A DNA stretch of 64,000 nucleotides. Source: Methanomassiliicoccales archaeon UBA147 (GTDB taxonomy: Archaea; Thermoplasmatota; Thermoplasmata; SG8-5). Shown here in pieces: positions 8,122 through 14,997 of the stretch; the first letter of the stretch is position 1; each line of letters starts with the position of its first letter. The notes beneath the pieces were generated by a model that had not been told where the DNA came from, did not search any database, and saw only the letters and a list, made by a program, of their open reading frames with translations. The stretch is taken from the NCBI GenBank assembly GCA_002496385.1, contig DAJR01000027.1:1-64000 (forward strand), read 5' to 3'. The translations under genes were made by a program, and so were the position numbers.

Positions 8122-8132
8122 TAGGGGGGTTT

Positions 8133-8744
8133 ATGAAAATCACACAAATTCGCATAGGGATGGACAATTTCAGTTATCTTGTGCAATGCATAGCCACAGG
8201 AAAGGCTGCGCTTGTCGATCCCGGCACCAACGCTTCCGAGGCTATGTCATTGATTGGCCACGGAAACCTGCAACTGATTTTCATAATCAATACGCACCGC
8301 CATCTGGATCATGTTGCAGAAAATTCCAGGGTGAGGGAAACATATGGCTGTGACATCATCGCATCCGAACCAGAATCCTATGGAATCTCTGATGTGACAA
8401 GGACGGTATCCGACGGCGAAATCCTTATGTTGGGCGATGTCCGCATCCGATTCCTGCTGACACCCGGCCACACGCCGGGCGGCCTGTGCATGCTTGTGGA
8501 TGGTGAGGCACTCCTCACCGGCGATACATTATTCATCGGGGACTGCGGAAGGACCGATATGGCCGGCGGAAGCGATAATGAGATGTTCCTCAGCCTCCAG
8601 AAGATAAAATCCCTGCCCGATGCTGTAATTATATATCCGGGGCATGATTATGGCCCTGTGCCCTTCGATACCCTGGGCAATCAGAAGAAGCAGAACAAGA
8701 CGCTTCTTGCGAAATCTGCAAATGAGCTGTCCCTCATTGCTTAA
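8133..8744 (+). CDS. Metallo-beta-lactamase-fold hydrolase (glyoxalase II/persulfide dioxygenase-like)
   Basis: The metal-binding signature is complete: THRHLDHV (H-x-H-x-D-H), a second-site His in PGHTPGGLC, the bridging Asp in LLTGDTLFIGDCGR, and the final His in IIYPGHDYGP. The TGDTLFIGDCGRTD segment resembles the glyoxalase II/ETHE1 subgroup, which hydrolyses glutathione-type thioesters or oxidises persulfides. The thiol used by this organism is unknown. Start at ATG 8133 is chosen because GGGGGGT precedes it and the family alignment begins at MKITQIRIGMDNFSYLV; upstream in-frame codons lie under the divergent gene. At 203 residues it is single-domain and cytoplasmic. Confidence 0.88.
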   Translation: MKITQIRIGMDNFSYLVQCIATGKAALVDPGTNASEAMSLIGHGNLQLIFIINTHRHLDHVAENSRVRETYGCDIIASEPESYGISDVTRTVSDGEILMLGDVRIRFLLTPGHTPGGLCMLVDGEALLTGDTLFIGDCGRTDMAGGSDNEMFLSLQKIKSLPDAVIIYPGHDYGPVPFDTLGNQKKQNKTLLAKSANELSLIA

Positions 8745-9061
8745 TGTGTATTTCGTAACACCCAATTAATAACAATTATTACGTTCCTCCCTTTTTTTAT
8801 GCACAAATGCTCATAAATTCCTCAATTCGTTGATAATAGAATTTGAATTATCGCATCTACTTTTTGGTAGCACGAATATTGCATATTTATTACCAGATTT
8901 CATTGAATAGTCCGACAACTTGCGGCGAAATGCTTATCTCTCATCCCCCAAGTGAATCGGAATTCAGTCCGTTTGGCTTCGATTTTTGACTCCCTCGAAA
9001 GGCTCTTCCTTCATGCTCATCTCTCATGCGGGCGATTGCATTTTGAATTCTTGTTGAGCCC
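8745..9061. other. Gap between convergent genes, no feature seen
   Basis: About 317 bases between the ends of two convergent genes. The sequence is AT-rich and contains no open frame with family similarity, no tRNA-like cloverleaf and no strong hairpin that I could find. Confidence 0.5.
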
Positions 9062-10381
9062 TCAAAAGAACTTCTTCAGCACATCGGAGAGGTCGGGTTT
9101 CGAGATTTCTTCCAGACTGTAGAAGACCCGAACGATCGGCTTGTTGACATTCAGAACCCTGTTCAGATCGATGGGCGTGCCTGCCAGGACTATGTCGCAG
9201 GGTGTTTTGTCGATAGTGGCCTTGAGGTCTGCAATCTGCTTGTCGGAGTATCCCATGGCAGGGAGAAATTTCTTGCCCTTCACATGGGGGTACTTCTCGA
9301 ATGTCTTCTTTATCTCCCCGACAATGTAGGGCAGCGGGTCAACAGACTCGCCCGCGCCGAATTGCTTGGCTGCGACCATGCCTGCACCATAGGACATTTC
9401 CCCGTGTGTCAGGGTGGGCCCGTCCTCGATTATCAGGACCTTCTTTCCGCGGATTGCATTCTCATTCTCAATTGTGACCGGCGATGCTGCCTTGATCACA
9501 ATGGCCTCCGGGTTTGCGAACTGCGTGTTCTTCAGGACAATGTCAACCTTGTCCGGGTCCGCAGTGGTGATTTTGTTCACGATAACGACATCGGCCATTC
9601 TCAAATTTGTTTCGCCGGGGAAATATGCCAGCTCGTGGCCCGGCCTGTGCGGATCGACGATGGTGATATGCAAATCCGGCTTGTAGAACGGCGTGTCATT
9701 GTTGCCGCCGTCCCAAATGATGATGTCCGCCTCCTTCTCGGCTTCTTTGAGGATGGCGCCGTAATCCACTCCGGCATAGACGATGATGCCCTTGTCGATA
9801 TGGGGCTCGTATTCTTCCCTCTCCTCGATAGTGCACTTGTGGAGGTCCAGGTCCTTGTAGGTCGCGAACCTTTGAACGGCCTGTTTGGCGAGATCTCCGT
9901 AGGGCATCGGGTGGCGGATTGCGACGACCCTCTTTCCCTTGGCCTTCAGCAAATCGACGACCTTCCTGGTGGTCTGGCTCTTGCCGCAGCCTGTTCTCAC
10001 GGCGCAGATTGCTATTACCGGGATCTTGGACTTTATCATTGTCCTCTCGGCATCCAGCAATTTGAAGTCTGCACCGTGTGCGGTCACGATGGCTGCTTTG
10101 TTCATGAGCACCGGATACGGAACGTCGCTGTAGGAGAACACGACCTCATCCACTTTGAATTTCTCTATGAGTTTCACAAGGTCGTCCTCCGAATAGATCG
10201 GGATGCCCTTCGGATAAAGCTTGCCAGCCAGAACCGGCGGGTACGTCCTTCCGTGGATATCCGGTATCTGGGCGGCCGTGAAGGCCACGACCTCGAAATC
10301 CTTGTTGTCCCTATACACAACGTTGAAGTTGTGGAAATCCCTGCCCGCTGCGCCCATTATCAGTATTTTTTTTACTGCCAT
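9062..10381 (-). CDS. cpgS: Cyclic 2,3-diphosphoglycerate synthetase
   Basis: The 439-residue protein begins with a dinucleotide-like fold (KKILIMGAAGRDFHNFNV) and contains a P-loop AVRTGCGKSQTTRK at about residues 127-140, typical of the cyclic 2,3-diphosphoglycerate synthetase family. It also has IIIWDGGNNDTPFYKPDLHI and ITTADPDKVDIV. The enzyme phosphorylates and cyclises 2,3-bisphosphoglycerate to cDPG, a compatible solute known from thermophilic methanogens. Homologues also occur in non-thermophiles, where the role is less clear. Length and start (GGTGAGC before ATG) fit the family. It is transcribed alone; a copy of the telomere-like repeat lies about 110 bases upstream of its start. 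Confidence 0.85.
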   Translation of the reverse strand: MAVKKILIMGAAGRDFHNFNVVYRDNKDFEVVAFTAAQIPDIHGRTYPPVLAGKLYPKGIPIYSEDDLVKLIEKFKVDEVVFSYSDVPYPVLMNKAAIVTAHGADFKLLDAERTMIKSKIPVIAICAVRTGCGKSQTTRKVVDLLKAKGKRVVAIRHPMPYGDLAKQAVQRFATYKDLDLHKCTIEEREEYEPHIDKGIIVYAGVDYGAILKEAEKEADIIIWDGGNNDTPFYKPDLHITIVDPHRPGHELAYFPGETNLRMADVVIVNKITTADPDKVDIVLKNTQFANPEAIVIKAASPVTIENENAIRGKKVLIIEDGPTLTHGEMSYGAGMVAAKQFGAGESVDPLPYIVGEIKKTFEKYPHVKGKKFLPAMGYSDKQIADLKATIDKTPCDIVLAGTPIDLNRVLNVNKPIVRVFYSLEEISKPDLSDVLKKFF

Positions 10382-10487
10382 ATGCTCACCTGTAACTAAT
10401 TATGCCCATGGGATAACGCATGTTCCATATGTATTTTATCATTGGATTATGAACCATTTGTAACTATACTATGTGACATTTATTGCA

Positions 10488-10644
10488 GGGGGCTAGGGGC
10501 TTTGCATACAATATGGAATAAAGGGTCTAGGGGCTTTGCATGGAAAATGGAATAAAGGGGCTAGGGTTTGCTGGCTGTCGTGAACAGCCAGCAAAAAACA
10601 TATGTTAACAACCCTAGACCCCAGACCCCAGACCCTAGACCCCT
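10488..10644. repeat. Telomere-like intergenic repeat element, copy 1
   Basis: Two 34-bp units of the form GGGTCTAGGGGCTTTGCAT followed by an AATGGAATAAA end are followed by GGGGCTAGGG, then a hairpin with 12-bp arms (TTTGCTGGCTGT at 10567-10578, ACAGCCAGCAAA at 10584-10595, loop CGTGA), a spacer with ATATGTTAACAA, and a C-rich arm of CCCTAGACCCC units. The G-rich left part and C-rich right part are mutually complementary, so the whole element can fold back. It sits upstream of cpgS and behind the FtsZ-like gene. Between it and that gene are two more small palindromes (ACCCTTTCAAGGGT, AAATCTGTGCAGATTT). Confidence 0.85.
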
Positions 10645-10779
10645 GATTCACAAAGACAAACAAACCCTTTCAAGGGTCGGCAGTTTACTTTATCTAAAAA
10701 TCTGTGCAGATTTTATTATCTCTTGCTTTCGCTGCAAGGCAAGAAAAAAAAAGGGGAGGATTAATCCTGATTAGTGATT

Positions 10780-11613
10780 CTAGAATCTCTGGAACACACC
10801 GCCCATCTCGACAAGGTTCTTGTCGGATGGCTGCGGATAGGCCAATGGCCCGAATCCCTGGTCCGTGGCAATGCCGCACTCCGCAACCGTGAAACCCGGT
10901 TGCGAGCCTCCAAGGCTCGAAAGGTCTGTCTCGGACCTGAATGCCATTATCTCATCGGCCATCACAGCCATGAAGGAACGGCTCATGGAATCGCTGACAT
11001 CCCTGATTATCTTCACGACCATCGAGTCCATAATTGAATATGCCCTGGAGAGGGATATGTCCCTGTCGAACTTGAGGAGCGCATCGTTGTCCAACGCTAT
11101 TGTGCTGTCAGTGAGCAGCCTGAGTTTCTCGACATGCTCTTCGGCCATCTCTCTCCTCGAAGATTCCGCGCTGAATGGAAGGATGCAGACCGCGAAAGTG
11201 ACCAACCCGAGGCCCTTCGCCATCTCGGCAACCATCGGGGCTACCCCGGTTCCGGTGCCGCCGCCGAATCCCGCGACAATGAACACGACATCCTTCGATA
11301 TGAGGCATGAGCGGATGTCCTCCTGGGCAAGCTCCGCGCATCTCTGGGCCACCTCTATGTAACCTCCGGAATCATGGTTGAATGTGATGCTCTTTCCTAT
11401 GCAGATCTTCCTGTCGGCGTCAACGAGCCTGAGGCCCGTCATGTCTGTGTTCACGGCAATCCTGGGAACCCCCTTGAAATGCCCGCCCATCCGACCGACT
11501 GTCTGTATGCCAGCTCCACCGCAGCCGAGTATGACCATACGCGGCTCGCTCATACAATCCGATATTATGTTGAGTATCTCGTTTTCCATCTTCACTTCCG
11601 ACGCTAGGCTCAT
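10780..11613 (-). CDS. Short FtsZ/tubulin-family GTPase-like protein
   Basis: The N-terminal nucleotide-binding domain of FtsZ is clear: MVILGCGGAGIQTVGRM, then IAVNTDMTGL, and the tubulin signature GFGGGTGTGVAP (GGGTGTG at residues 117-123). The protein stops at 277 residues, about 90 short of a normal FtsZ. After helix H7 I see no N-x-D-F-A-D T7 loop, which supplies the catalytic Asp to the neighbouring subunit, and no second domain. It may therefore bind GTP but not polymerise and hydrolyse like FtsZ; a regulator or FtsZ-like paralogue is likely. Start at 11613 is set by a strong AAAGGAGGGC six bases upstream. It is not near other division genes. Confidence 0.8.
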   Translation of the reverse strand: MSLASEVKMENEILNIISDCMSEPRMVILGCGGAGIQTVGRMGGHFKGVPRIAVNTDMTGLRLVDADRKICIGKSITFNHDSGGYIEVAQRCAELAQEDIRSCLISKDVVFIVAGFGGGTGTGVAPMVAEMAKGLGLVTFAVCILPFSAESSRREMAEEHVEKLRLLTDSTIALDNDALLKFDRDISLSRAYSIMDSMVVKIIRDVSDSMSRSFMAVMADEIMAFRSETDLSSLGGSQPGFTVAECGIATDQGFGPLAYPQPSDKNLVEMGGVFQRF

Positions 11614-11838
11614 CGTTATGCCCTCCTTTGATGAAATTGGAACGAAGGCCCGCCCTCAGGCATTTGCGGGGAATAATGCCGGACTTTCACCGATATGATT
11701 GAACCTGATGTTTCCCTTTCAGGCAGAGTGCATCCCATCCCTCTGACAGCCAAGGCCTTGCGCTTTACTCGAGCCGGATACTATTTCTGTTGATGTCTGA
11801 CGACGGTTCTTCGTTCCCGATTGCGTTTGAATTGTCCT

Positions 11839-12225
11839 CTACGGTGTAATAATCTGTCTTGAGGTGCGGTTCTCGATTTCCACGTCCGCTTTCTTCCCTG
11901 CAGCGATCTCCATCCGCTTCATCGCCATGAATGCCTCCTTGACGCGCTCCTCGGTGAAAAAGCTGTCAATGGCGGCTTGCACTGCGTGTGCCTGCGACCT
12001 GTAGAATCCGCGGTTGACCATGGTCCCAATGAACTCTTTGACAAGCGGGGCCACCTCGACCGTTATCGCGTTCTGCTGCTGCTGGGCGTCAAGCAAGGCA
12101 CGGGCGGCGGCTCTTAAAAATTCGCTCCGGTTGGCATAGCCCTTGGTCCTGACCAAAGCGTCTATCTCTTCCATCATCGCCTTCTCGAAACGAGCCGAAA
12201 TCCGTTCCTCAACCTGTTCCTGCAT
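11839..12225 (-). CDS. Ribbon-helix-helix regulator with two RHH-like segments
   Basis: The first 50 residues (ISARFEKAMMEEIDALVRTK and GYANRSEFLRAAARALL) are a CopG/NikR-type ribbon-helix-helix. A second, similar segment follows (VEVAPLVKEFIGTMVNRGFY then RSQAHAVQAAIDSFF), so one chain may hold two RHH folds. The C-terminal 35 residues are charged. No metal-binding NikR ACT domain is present. The start is right behind a perfect operator-like palindrome and a TATA box, giving a leaderless transcript that the protein probably represses itself. The partner genes it controls beyond its own are not evident. Confidence 0.8.
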   Translation of the reverse strand: MQEQVEERISARFEKAMMEEIDALVRTKGYANRSEFLRAAARALLDAQQQQNAITVEVAPLVKEFIGTMVNRGFYRSQAHAVQAAIDSFFTEERVKEAFMAMKRMEIAAGKKADVEIENRTSRQIITP

Positions 12226-12233
12226 TTTGCACC

Positions 12234-12260
12234 AATTTGTCTGACAAATTTTTATATCGT
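12234..12260 (-). promoter_or_regulatory. Operator palindrome and TATA box of the RHH gene
   Basis: AATTTGTC-T-GACAAATT at 12234-12250 is a perfect 8+8 inverted repeat lying between the start codon (12225) and a minus-strand TATA box (CGATATAAAA, about 12250-12259). Further TTTGTC/GACAAA half-sites occur at about 12264, 12312 and 12335. Autorepression by the RHH protein is the simplest reading. Confidence 0.6.
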
Positions 12261-12337
12261 GTAAGACAAACGTAACCGATAATGTGTTTATGGTATAAAT
12301 AGTTTTTGTTATTTGTCATTTTCACTCATAAATTTTG

Positions 12338-12460
12338 TCATACATTTGATTTTTTCTTGAGCACTGGCATGATTGAAAACCCATGCTTGAGGCAAAAATG
12401 AATGCCGAGCTTCTTGTTGTGGAAGGCTTCTGATTTGCATACCTGGCATATGTACCTCAT
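12338..12460 (-). CDS. 40-residue zinc-finger microprotein
   Basis: This frame begins with an ATG that overlaps the TGA of the preceding gene (ATGA), and encodes 40 residues. The pattern is C5-x2-C8 followed by H21, C23 and H26 (YICQVCKSEAFHN, then GIHFCLKHGF), a C2H2-like zinc finger, with a basic tail (VLKKKSN). The ATGA coupling, intact finger spacing and absence of any competing frame support it as a real gene. Archaeal C2H2-type small proteins are known as DNA- or RNA-binding or protein-interaction modules. It is the third gene of a minus-strand mini-operon with a Cys-rich protein and an RHH regulator. Confidence 0.7.
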   Translation of the reverse strand: MRYICQVCKSEAFHNKKLGIHFCLKHGFSIMPVLKKKSNV

Positions 12461-12702
12461 CGCATCGTCTCCTTCCATTCAACGATATCCGTTATGCTGT
12501 ATTCCTCCCTTATCTGGACGAACGGGCAACCCACGCTTTTTCCCGTGTCGAAGCAATCGAATCCCTCCGAACGGATGCATCTTTCACATTCGGTTATGAC
12601 CGCAAAAAGAAGCATTTTTTCCAACCTGGAGAATTCCCTGAGACCCATTTCCTCATGTTCGCGGGTCACATCATCCGTCATTTCATGCGTGAGACTGGAC
12701 AT
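12457..12702 (-). CDS. Cys-rich 81-residue protein
   Basis: The start at ATG 12702 lies four bases after the stop of the RHH gene, with GGAGG inside the end of that gene; an upstream in-frame start would overlap the RHH gene and is less likely. The protein is helical and acidic at the N-terminus (MSSLTHEMTDDVTREHEEMG), then carries four Cys in the arrangement CERC...FDCF...GCPF, which could hold a zinc ion or a cluster. I do not recognise the family. Its position between an RHH repressor and a zinc-finger microprotein, with overlapping or touching ends, says the three are made together. Confidence 0.65.
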   Translation of the reverse strand: MSSLTHEMTDDVTREHEEMGLREFSRLEKMLLFAVITECERCIRSEGFDCFDTGKSVGCPFVQIREEYSITDIVEWKETMR

Positions 12703-12706
12703 AGTA

Positions 12707-13102
12707 TCAAAGCTCCTCCAGCTTCTTTGCTTTCTTTTTAAGTTCCTCAAGGGCGTCATCCGCGGCCATGTTCTCCCTGAGAATGGCTTCCATTCTGCCC
12801 CGGCGCCTCAGGTAGTAGATCTCCAGGTCCCTGAGCCAAAAATCCAACGCGAGAACGACTGCCTCCTGGGAATCTCTGGCATCGCCGTTCATTATGTGTC
12901 TCTGAAGCCTTTCGGCAGTGCGATTCGGAATGTTCAGGGTGATTCCGGTGGTGTTCCATCCGTCCTTGTGTTCCATGACATAGCTGGCGATGGCCTCCCT
13001 GATGACCGAGCTTCGGCTCGTGAATCCCTCCCTCTGCCCTATGGCATCAAGTTCCTCGAGCAACTCGAGCTCCACCCTGACATCGACCCTTTCCTTATTC
13101 AT
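12707..13102 (-). CDS. Ribbon-helix-helix transcriptional regulator
   Basis: Residues 1-45 form an RHH domain: RVDVRVELELLEELDAIGQR, then GFTSRSSVIREAIASYV. The middle contains ITLNIPNRTAERLQRHIMNG and DSQEAVVLALDFWLRDLE, a second RHH-like pair of strand and helices, and the end is a Lys/Glu-rich helix (ALEELKKKAKKLEEL). An in-frame ATG at 13135 exists, but it lies in the operator repeats; ATG 13102 has GGTGG five bases upstream and begins the fold. It leads the three-gene operon and probably represses it by binding the direct repeats just upstream. Confidence 0.8.
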   Translation of the reverse strand: MNKERVDVRVELELLEELDAIGQREGFTSRSSVIREAIASYVMEHKDGWNTTGITLNIPNRTAERLQRHIMNGDARDSQEAVVLALDFWLRDLEIYYLRRRGRMEAILRENMAADDALEELKKKAKKLEEL

Positions 13103-13112
13103 TCCATCCACC

Positions 13113-13152
13113 TGCGCACACATTTGCGCACACATCTATTAAATACCTATCT
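13113..13152 (-). promoter_or_regulatory. Promoter with two direct TGCGCACACAT operator repeats
   Basis: TGCGCACACAT occurs at 13113-13123 and again at 13125-13135, a 12-bp period close to one helical turn, which suits cooperative binding of RHH dimers. On the minus strand a TATA-like GGTATTTAATAG lies just upstream (about 13139-13150), so the repeats fall across the expected transcription start of the RHH operon. Confidence 0.6.
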
Positions 13153-13248
13153 GCTCCTATATCGAAAAGTCCGTATTTAAAAGTTTTGATTGTGAGTAAC
13201 AGGTCAGGATTCTGATATTTTAAATTGTAGATTTTCGATTTTAGATTT

Positions 13249-13532
13249 TTGTTCACAGCTTGCTGTTTTTTCATTTCTTTTTGGATAATGGGGTCTAGGG
13301 TCTTTGCTTACAAAATGGATTTAAGGGTCTAGGGTCTTTGCATGCAAAATGGGAATAAGGGTCTAGGGTCTTTGGTTGTAAAATGGGATTAAGGGGCTAG
13401 GGATTGCTGGCTGTCATGAACAGCCAGCACAAAGCAAATGTTAGCAACTCTAGACCCTAGACCCTAGACCCTAGTCCCTAGACCCAGACACATAAAATCG
13501 TTATTCAGATACTATTCCAGCGAACTCTTGCA
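13249..13532. repeat. Telomere-like intergenic repeat element, copy 2
   Basis: This is the most complete copy. It has a T-rich lead (TTGTTCACAG, then TTGCTGTTTTTTCATTTC), three 34-bp units starting GGGTCTAGGGTCTTTG (13290, 13325, 13359), GGGGCTAGGG, a hairpin TGCTGGCTGT/ACAGCCAGCA (13405-13414/13420-13429), then five CCCTAGA-type units (13448-13485) and a tail CAGACACATAAAATCGTTATT leading to GAACTCTTGC. Copy 3 at 17103 shares both outer flanks. It lies between divergent genes. Confidence 0.88.
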
Positions 13533-13576
13533 AACCTGCGAAACAAGTAAATACATGATATCAAATATCTTTCATC

Positions 13577-14086
13577 ATGAGAGCTACGGTTGCGATAACT
13601 GTTCTGGCGATCTTCATGGTCATCGCCTCAATCGCATCGGCCAGCCCCGCCCTGAGCTCCCCCAAGGTCCTGCCAACCACAGGCACTTCGGGCGATGTTT
13701 TCACATTCACTGTTCATTACAAAGGGGATTCGCCGGTTTCCGTGACATTCTATGCCGACAATGCCCCTCTTGAGATGCAGGAAGTGGACCCCGGGGACCA
13801 GAATTACACCGATGGCAAGGACTATTTCATCCGTGTGAACCTGGAAGAAGGAACAACCATTTATTATTTCAAGGCCACAACCGCCGCGGGCGAGGAAACG
13901 AGAACCGCCGCGACCACGATCAATGTCCAGCCTCCCGAAGGTTTGAGGGTCGACCACATAGACGTCGTGCTGGCTGTCCTGATATTCCTCATTCCCACGG
14001 TGTGGGGTCTGGTCATGTTCCGGAGATTGTCAAAAGACCTTAGGGAGACAATGCAAATTCTGAAGGAGAGAAAAAAATCAGAATAG
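13577..14086 (+). CDS. Secreted, membrane-anchored Ig-like protein
   Basis: A signal peptide (MRATVAITVLAIFMVIASIA, cleaved near SASP) is followed by one beta-sandwich domain of about 95 residues (GTSGDVFTFTVHYKGDSPVS, then VTFYADNAPLEM and TIYYFKATTAAGEETRTAAT). A membrane helix at about 135-152 (VVLAVLIFLIPTVWGLVMF) and a basic cytoplasmic tail come last. The topology is type I: a single extracellular domain on a membrane anchor. The family is not recognised. The start has no Shine-Dalgarno, and a TATA-like AAGTAAATACATG lies about 25 bases upstream. Its last nine bases overlap the end of the convergent GTPase gene. Function unknown; a surface-binding or envelope role is inferred. Confidence 0.72.
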   Translation: MRATVAITVLAIFMVIASIASASPALSSPKVLPTTGTSGDVFTFTVHYKGDSPVSVTFYADNAPLEMQEVDPGDQNYTDGKDYFIRVNLEEGTTIYYFKATTAAGEETRTAATTINVQPPEGLRVDHIDVVLAVLIFLIPTVWGLVMFRRLSKDLRETMQILKERKKSE

Positions 14087-14911
14087 GTTGACAAGGTACA
14101 GGCGTTTGGTCCTGTTCATGCTGACCACATGCCCTGGTTTGAACCTCTCCTCAATGCCCGCGAGTGCATTGACCAGTTCCACCATTTCTCTTTTCGTCGG
14201 GTTATCGAGGTCCAGCCCCACCTGCAGTATCTGGCGCTCTATCACCGGGCCGGCATTGGCAGGCCCCCCGAACTGGTCGGTGAAGTCCGCGATGATGCGA
14301 TCCAATGCATCTTTGAGATTGTTGATTTCTGTTTTGTCAATAATATATTGGGTATAATTAAGTCGGGCGCTCTCCGTGTTCCTGAGGATAGCCTCGGCCA
14401 GTTCAGTGAAGACAGCCTCTACATTAAATCCGTCCTTGGAGCTGGTCAGGAATACCTGCTTTCGCAGATTGCAAGGGTCATATTCTCTGGCAAGGTTATT
14501 CAATTCCCTTTCGCCGAACTCGGCCTGGGCCTGGAGGTCGCTTTTGTTCCCGAGAAAAACCATGGGCATCGCCCCGGATATGCTCAGCAGAGAAGGAATC
14601 CAGTAATCCTTGAGGCTCTGAAGTGTGTCTCCTCTGGTGACGTCGGAAACCAGAAGCGCTCCCTCGATGCCTCCGAAGGAGAGTGCCTGGGTATATTGGT
14701 ATCCCCTCTGGCCGAGTATATCCCAGATCAGGAGAATGACATGCTTTTGGCCGGTGTCCGGTTTGAAGTACATGTCCTTCTTCGTCACCTTTGAACCAAG
14801 GGTGGTCATGTACTTGTCGCTGAACTGGTCCGTGACGAAACGGCGCACAAGACTCGTTTTTCCCGTGGCCCCGTCCCCGAGGAGTATGATGTTCTTTTTC
14901 AGGGTCTCCAT
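14078..14911 (-). CDS. Rab/Ras-like small GTPase with C-terminal extension
   Basis: All G motifs of the Ras superfamily are present: G1 GDGATGKTS (12-20), a Thr-rich G2 region (YMTTLGSK), G3 WDILGQRG (63-70, D-x2-G-Q), G4 NKSD (122-125) and a G5-like TSSKDG (156-161). The order and the WDxxGQ motif are those of Rab/Arf-type GTPases rather than bacterial Era/EngA. About 100 residues follow the G domain (helical NNLKDALDRIIADFT, then a small beta end GHVVSMNRTKRLYLVNLF) and carry no lipidation Cys. Such GTPases occur in archaea, and some act in motility or polarity modules like MglA; this one's role is unknown. It is 86 bases downstream of the archaeosortase gene, same strand. Confidence 0.85.
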   Translation of the reverse strand: METLKKNIILLGDGATGKTSLVRRFVTDQFSDKYMTTLGSKVTKKDMYFKPDTGQKHVILLIWDILGQRGYQYTQALSFGGIEGALLVSDVTRGDTLQSLKDYWIPSLLSISGAMPMVFLGNKSDLQAQAEFGERELNNLAREYDPCNLRKQVFLTSSKDGFNVEAVFTELAEAILRNTESARLNYTQYIIDKTEINNLKDALDRIIADFTDQFGGPANAGPVIERQILQVGLDLDNPTKREMVELVNALAGIEERFKPGHVVSMNRTKRLYLVNLF

Positions 14912-14997
14912 GGGATGGACAATCAGCTGGAGGGTATTAATGTGTTTCCAATTAATCTCTTGAATTTTGTATAATGCATAGGTGAAAAGATTAAAAC

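Noticed and set aside
9284..10399. 371-codon plus-strand frame across cpgS
   Set aside because: The minus strand encodes an unmistakable full-length cyclic diphosphoglycerate synthetase; the antisense frame has no family pattern.
13290..13490. CRISPR array
   Set aside because: The units are directly adjacent 34-mers and 7-mers without unique spacers, and there are no cas genes in the window.
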